Shown here: positions 5,327 through 7,374 of the stretch, piece by piece
Position numbering within the stretch: position 1 is the stretch's first letter
How the letters are laid out: each line of letters opens with the position of its first letter
Source: Acidobacteriaceae bacterium
GTDB taxonomy: Bacteria > Acidobacteriota > Vicinamibacteria > Vicinamibacterales > CAVVIG01
Reading direction: 5' to 3'
DNA length: 7,374 bases
NCBI GenBank assembly: GCA_031274845.1
Contig: JAISPN010000004.1
Location: forward strand, 1-7,374
The notes under the pieces: model-generated
Seen by the model: only the letters and a program-made list of their open reading frames with translations
Database searches by the model: none
Told to the model about the DNA's origin: nothing
Made by a program: the position numbers and the translations under genes

Positions 5327-6727
5327 GTGCCTATCTACCTGCCGGAATTCATCCGTAGCGCCACCGAGACGTTGACGCCGCGTCAGATCGTCGCCGAGCT
5401 CGACAAATACGTCGTCGGTCAGCACGCTGCCAAGCGCGCGGTCGCGATTGCGTTGCGCAGCCGCATGCGCCGCCAGAAGCTGCCGCCCGATCTGGCGGAC
5501 GACGTGGCGCCGAAGAACATCCTGATGATCGGGCCGACCGGTGTCGGCAAGACGGAGATTGCCCGCCGTCTGGCGCGGCTGGCGCAGTCACCGTTTATCA
5601 AGGTGGAAGCGTCGAAGTTCACCGAGGTCGGCTACGTCGGCCGCGACGTGGAGTCGATGGTGCGCGATCTCGTGGAGCTGGCGGTCGAGATGGTGCGCGA
5701 CGAGCGCGTGGAGGATGTGCGCGGCAAGGCGGCGGCGAATGCGGAGGAGCGGCTGCTCGATCTGTTGTTGCCGCCGGTTCAGCCGCGCCCGGCGACGGCG
5801 ACGGCGACCTCTGGCGATGCCGCCGATACGGGACGGATGGAACAGCAGCAGACGCGCGAGCGGCTCCGCGAGCAACTGCGCGCCGGACGCCTTGAATCGC
5901 GGATGGTGGAGATCGACGTTCGGGAGAAGTCGTCGTTCCCCTCGTTCGAGATCGTCGCCGGATCGTCCGTCGAGGAGATCGACATCAATCTCAAGGACAT
6001 GCTGCCCGGCATGTTTCAGGGAAAAACGAAGCAGCGGCGGATGCGTGTGCCGGACGCGCTCGAATATCTCACCAAGGACGAACAGCAGAAGCTGATCGAC
6101 ATGGAGAGCGTCTCCCGAACCGCCGTCGAGCGCGTGCAGCAGGCAGGCATCATCTTCGTCGACGAGATCGACAAGATCGCCGGCAGCGAGGGGAGCCACG
6201 GCCCGGACGTCAGCCGCGAAGGGGTGCAGCGCGATATCCTGCCGATCGTCGAAGGGACGACGGTCAACACGAAGCACGGCATGGTGCGCACCGATCACAT
6301 CCTCTTCATTGCCGCGGGCGCCTTTCACGTCTCGAAGCCGTCCGATCTGATTCCGGAGTTGCAGGGGCGTTTTCCGATCCGCGTCGAGCTTGAAGCGCTC
6401 GGCAAGGACGAATTCGTCCGCATCCTCACCGAGCCGCGTAGCGCCTTGATCAAGCAGTACACCGCGCTAATGGCGACCGAAGGCATCGAGCTGACGTTCA
6501 CCAACGAGGCCATCGAGCGGATCGCCGACTTTGCGACCGTCGTCAATGAGCGGGCCGAGAACATCGGCGCGCGGCGGTTGCACACGGTGATGGAGAAGCT
6601 GCTCGACGAGATTTCGTTCGAGGGGCCGGATCTCCGCGATAAACACGTCGTCATCGACGAAGCGTACGTCGCCCGCATGCTCGCGGACATCGTCAAGAAC
6701 GAAGACCTGTCCAGGTACATTCTGTGA
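5327..6727 (+). CDS. hslU: ATP-dependent protease HslUV, ATPase/unfoldase subunit HslU
   Basis: HslU is a hexameric AAA+ unfoldase that feeds substrates into HslV. The product is 466 residues from a GTG at 5327, 7 bases after the hslV stop; the next family-typical residues, LTPRQIVAELDKYVVGQ, follow in register. Visible motifs in order are Walker A GPTGVGKT (69-76), the pore loop GYVG (102-105) inside KFTEVGYVGRDVESMVRDLV, the variable I-domain (roughly 115-245, with a Pro/Ala/Thr-rich patch), Walker B IIFVDEID (D279, E280), RFPIRVEL (348 onward) and the sensor-2 motif NIGARRL (412-418). The C-terminal tail EDLSRYIL is the segment that inserts between HslV subunits and activates them. All functional elements are intact. 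The frame stays open backwards through hslV, but no family sequence lies there. The stop overlaps the start of the next gene (GTGA). Confidence 0.97.
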   Translation: MPIYLPEFIRSATETLTPRQIVAELDKYVVGQHAAKRAVAIALRSRMRRQKLPPDLADDVAPKNILMIGPTGVGKTEIARRLARLAQSPFIKVEASKFTEVGYVGRDVESMVRDLVELAVEMVRDERVEDVRGKAAANAEERLLDLLLPPVQPRPATATATSGDAADTGRMEQQQTRERLREQLRAGRLESRMVEIDVREKSSFPSFEIVAGSSVEEIDINLKDMLPGMFQGKTKQRRMRVPDALEYLTKDEQQKLIDMESVSRTAVERVQQAGIIFVDEIDKIAGSEGSHGPDVSREGVQRDILPIVEGTTVNTKHGMVRTDHILFIAAGAFHVSKPSDLIPELQGRFPIRVELEALGKDEFVRILTEPRSALIKQYTALMATEGIELTFTNEAIERIADFATVVNERAENIGARRLHTVMEKLLDEISFEGPDLRDKHVVIDEAYVARMLADIVKNEDLSRYIL

Positions 6728-7374
6728 GCCGGTGGTGGATGTGCGCGCTGCTGGTGCTCGCCGTCGGCTGCGGCAAGAAGGGGCCGCCGCTGCCGCCGCT
6801 CACACGTATTCCCTCGCCTCCGAGTGAGGTGTCGGTGCTTCGTCGTGGCGGGGCGGTGACGGTGCAACTCCGCGTGCCGACGACCAATATCGACCGGGCG
6901 TCACCCGGGAATATCGCGCAGGTGGACGTCTACGCGTTCGACGGTCCGCCGGCGACTGCCGCCGATGTCGTCATCAGGAACGGTCAACGTGTCGGCCGCG
7001 TGATCGTGAATAAACCCATCGATTCCGACGCGTCGCCCGACGAAGTCGATCGCATCCGCGCGGCGCAGCCGAAGGAGGCGGTCGATCAAGGGGCCGTGGC
7101 CAGAATCGTCGATACCCTGACAACCGTGACGCCGACGGACGCTGGCCGCGTGCGCTCGTATGTCGCGGTTGCGGTGAACGATCGCGGCCGGCGCGGACCC
7201 GCGTCGCCGGTCAGTGTGGCGCCGCTCGGCGAAGCGATCGCCGCGCCACCAGCGCCGGTGGTCACCTACAGCGAATCGGCTGTCACCATCGCGTGGAGTG
7301 GCGAGAACGCTGATGAGAACGCTGGCGCGGATGCTGGTGCGAATCGTAGCGATGCCACCTATTTCGTCTCGCGT
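6724..7374 (+). CDS. Lipoprotein with fibronectin type III-like domains, N-terminal part (runs off right edge)
   Basis: An open frame of 217 codons runs from GTG (6724-6726, overlapping the hslU stop) to the window end; an ATG at 6739 is an alternative start. The N-terminus, SRWWMCALLVLAVGC, is a short lipoprotein signal with Cys at 16. It is followed by GKKGPPLPPLTRIPSPP, resembling the CGxKGPLyxP opening of LptM/YifL-type small lipoproteins. Residues about 35-168 look like one fibronectin type III-like unit (AVTVQLRVP, then QVDVYAFDG, ending RVRSYVAVAVNDRGRRGPAS). A second begins near 175 (PPAPVVTYSESAVTIAW), interrupted by an Asn/Asp/Gly/Ala-rich stretch at 194-207. It probably acts at the envelope. 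Coupling to hslU may be only positional. In other bacteria the CGxKGP lipoprotein often precedes lysA or related amino-acid genes; what follows here is not visible. Confidence 0.82.
   Translation, partial: MSRWWMCALLVLAVGCGKKGPPLPPLTRIPSPPSEVSVLRRGGAVTVQLRVPTTNIDRASPGNIAQVDVYAFDGPPATAADVVIRNGQRVGRVIVNKPIDSDASPDEVDRIRAAQPKEAVDQGAVARIVDTLTTVTPTDAGRVRSYVAVAVNDRGRRGPASPVSVAPLGEAIAAPPAPVVTYSESAVTIAWSGENADENAGADAGANRSDATYFVSR

Noticed and set aside
5588..6328. Minus-strand frame of 246 codons inside hslU
   Set aside because: It is His/Arg/Asp-rich shadow sequence opposite the conserved AAA+ domain.

Overview
The window is GC-rich, densely packed bacterial chromosome. The gene content suggests Acidobacteriota, perhaps Vicinamibacteria: an ECF sigma factor with a zinc-finger anti-sigma factor, hslVU, a PEGA-domain surface protein, and a short-leader lipoprotein opening CGKKGPP. 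That placement is inference from recalled gene-family character; no search was run. I see no tRNA, rRNA, CRISPR array, insertion sequence or phage gene.

Layout. (1) Positions 1-952, minus strand: the N-terminal 317 codons of a sensor with two GAF-like domains. It starts at a GTG and runs off the left edge. (2) 953-1125: divergent intergenic region. (3) 1126-3914, plus strand: a likely operon of an ECF sigma factor, an overlapping membrane anti-sigma factor with a C-terminal coiled coil, an exported protein of unknown function, and a small lipoprotein. (4) 3908-3928: a perfect inverted repeat between convergent genes, with both stop codons inside its arms. (5) 3922-4617, minus strand: a secreted Gly/Tyr-rich protein with a C-terminal PEGA domain. 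(6) 4618-4791: a divergent intergenic region with a TTGACA promoter for hslV, bracketed by an 8-bp inverted repeat. (7) 4792-6727: hslV and hslU, the ATP-dependent HslUV protease. (8) 6724-7374: the start of a lipoprotein with fibronectin type III-like sequence. It overlaps hslU by 4 bases and runs off the right edge.

How the parts fit. Two blocks concern envelope sensing and protein quality control. The sigma/anti-sigma block looks like a transmembrane signalling module: a cytoplasmic zinc-binding domain to hold the sigma factor, one membrane segment, and a long periplasmic coiled coil. Two exported products follow it and may belong to the same pathway. HslUV is a cytoplasmic protease; its HslU C-terminal tail and HslV active-site residues are intact. 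Nothing here proves a new system. The sigma/anti-sigma/exported-protein cassette and the regulatory architecture in front of hslV are the parts most worth following up.
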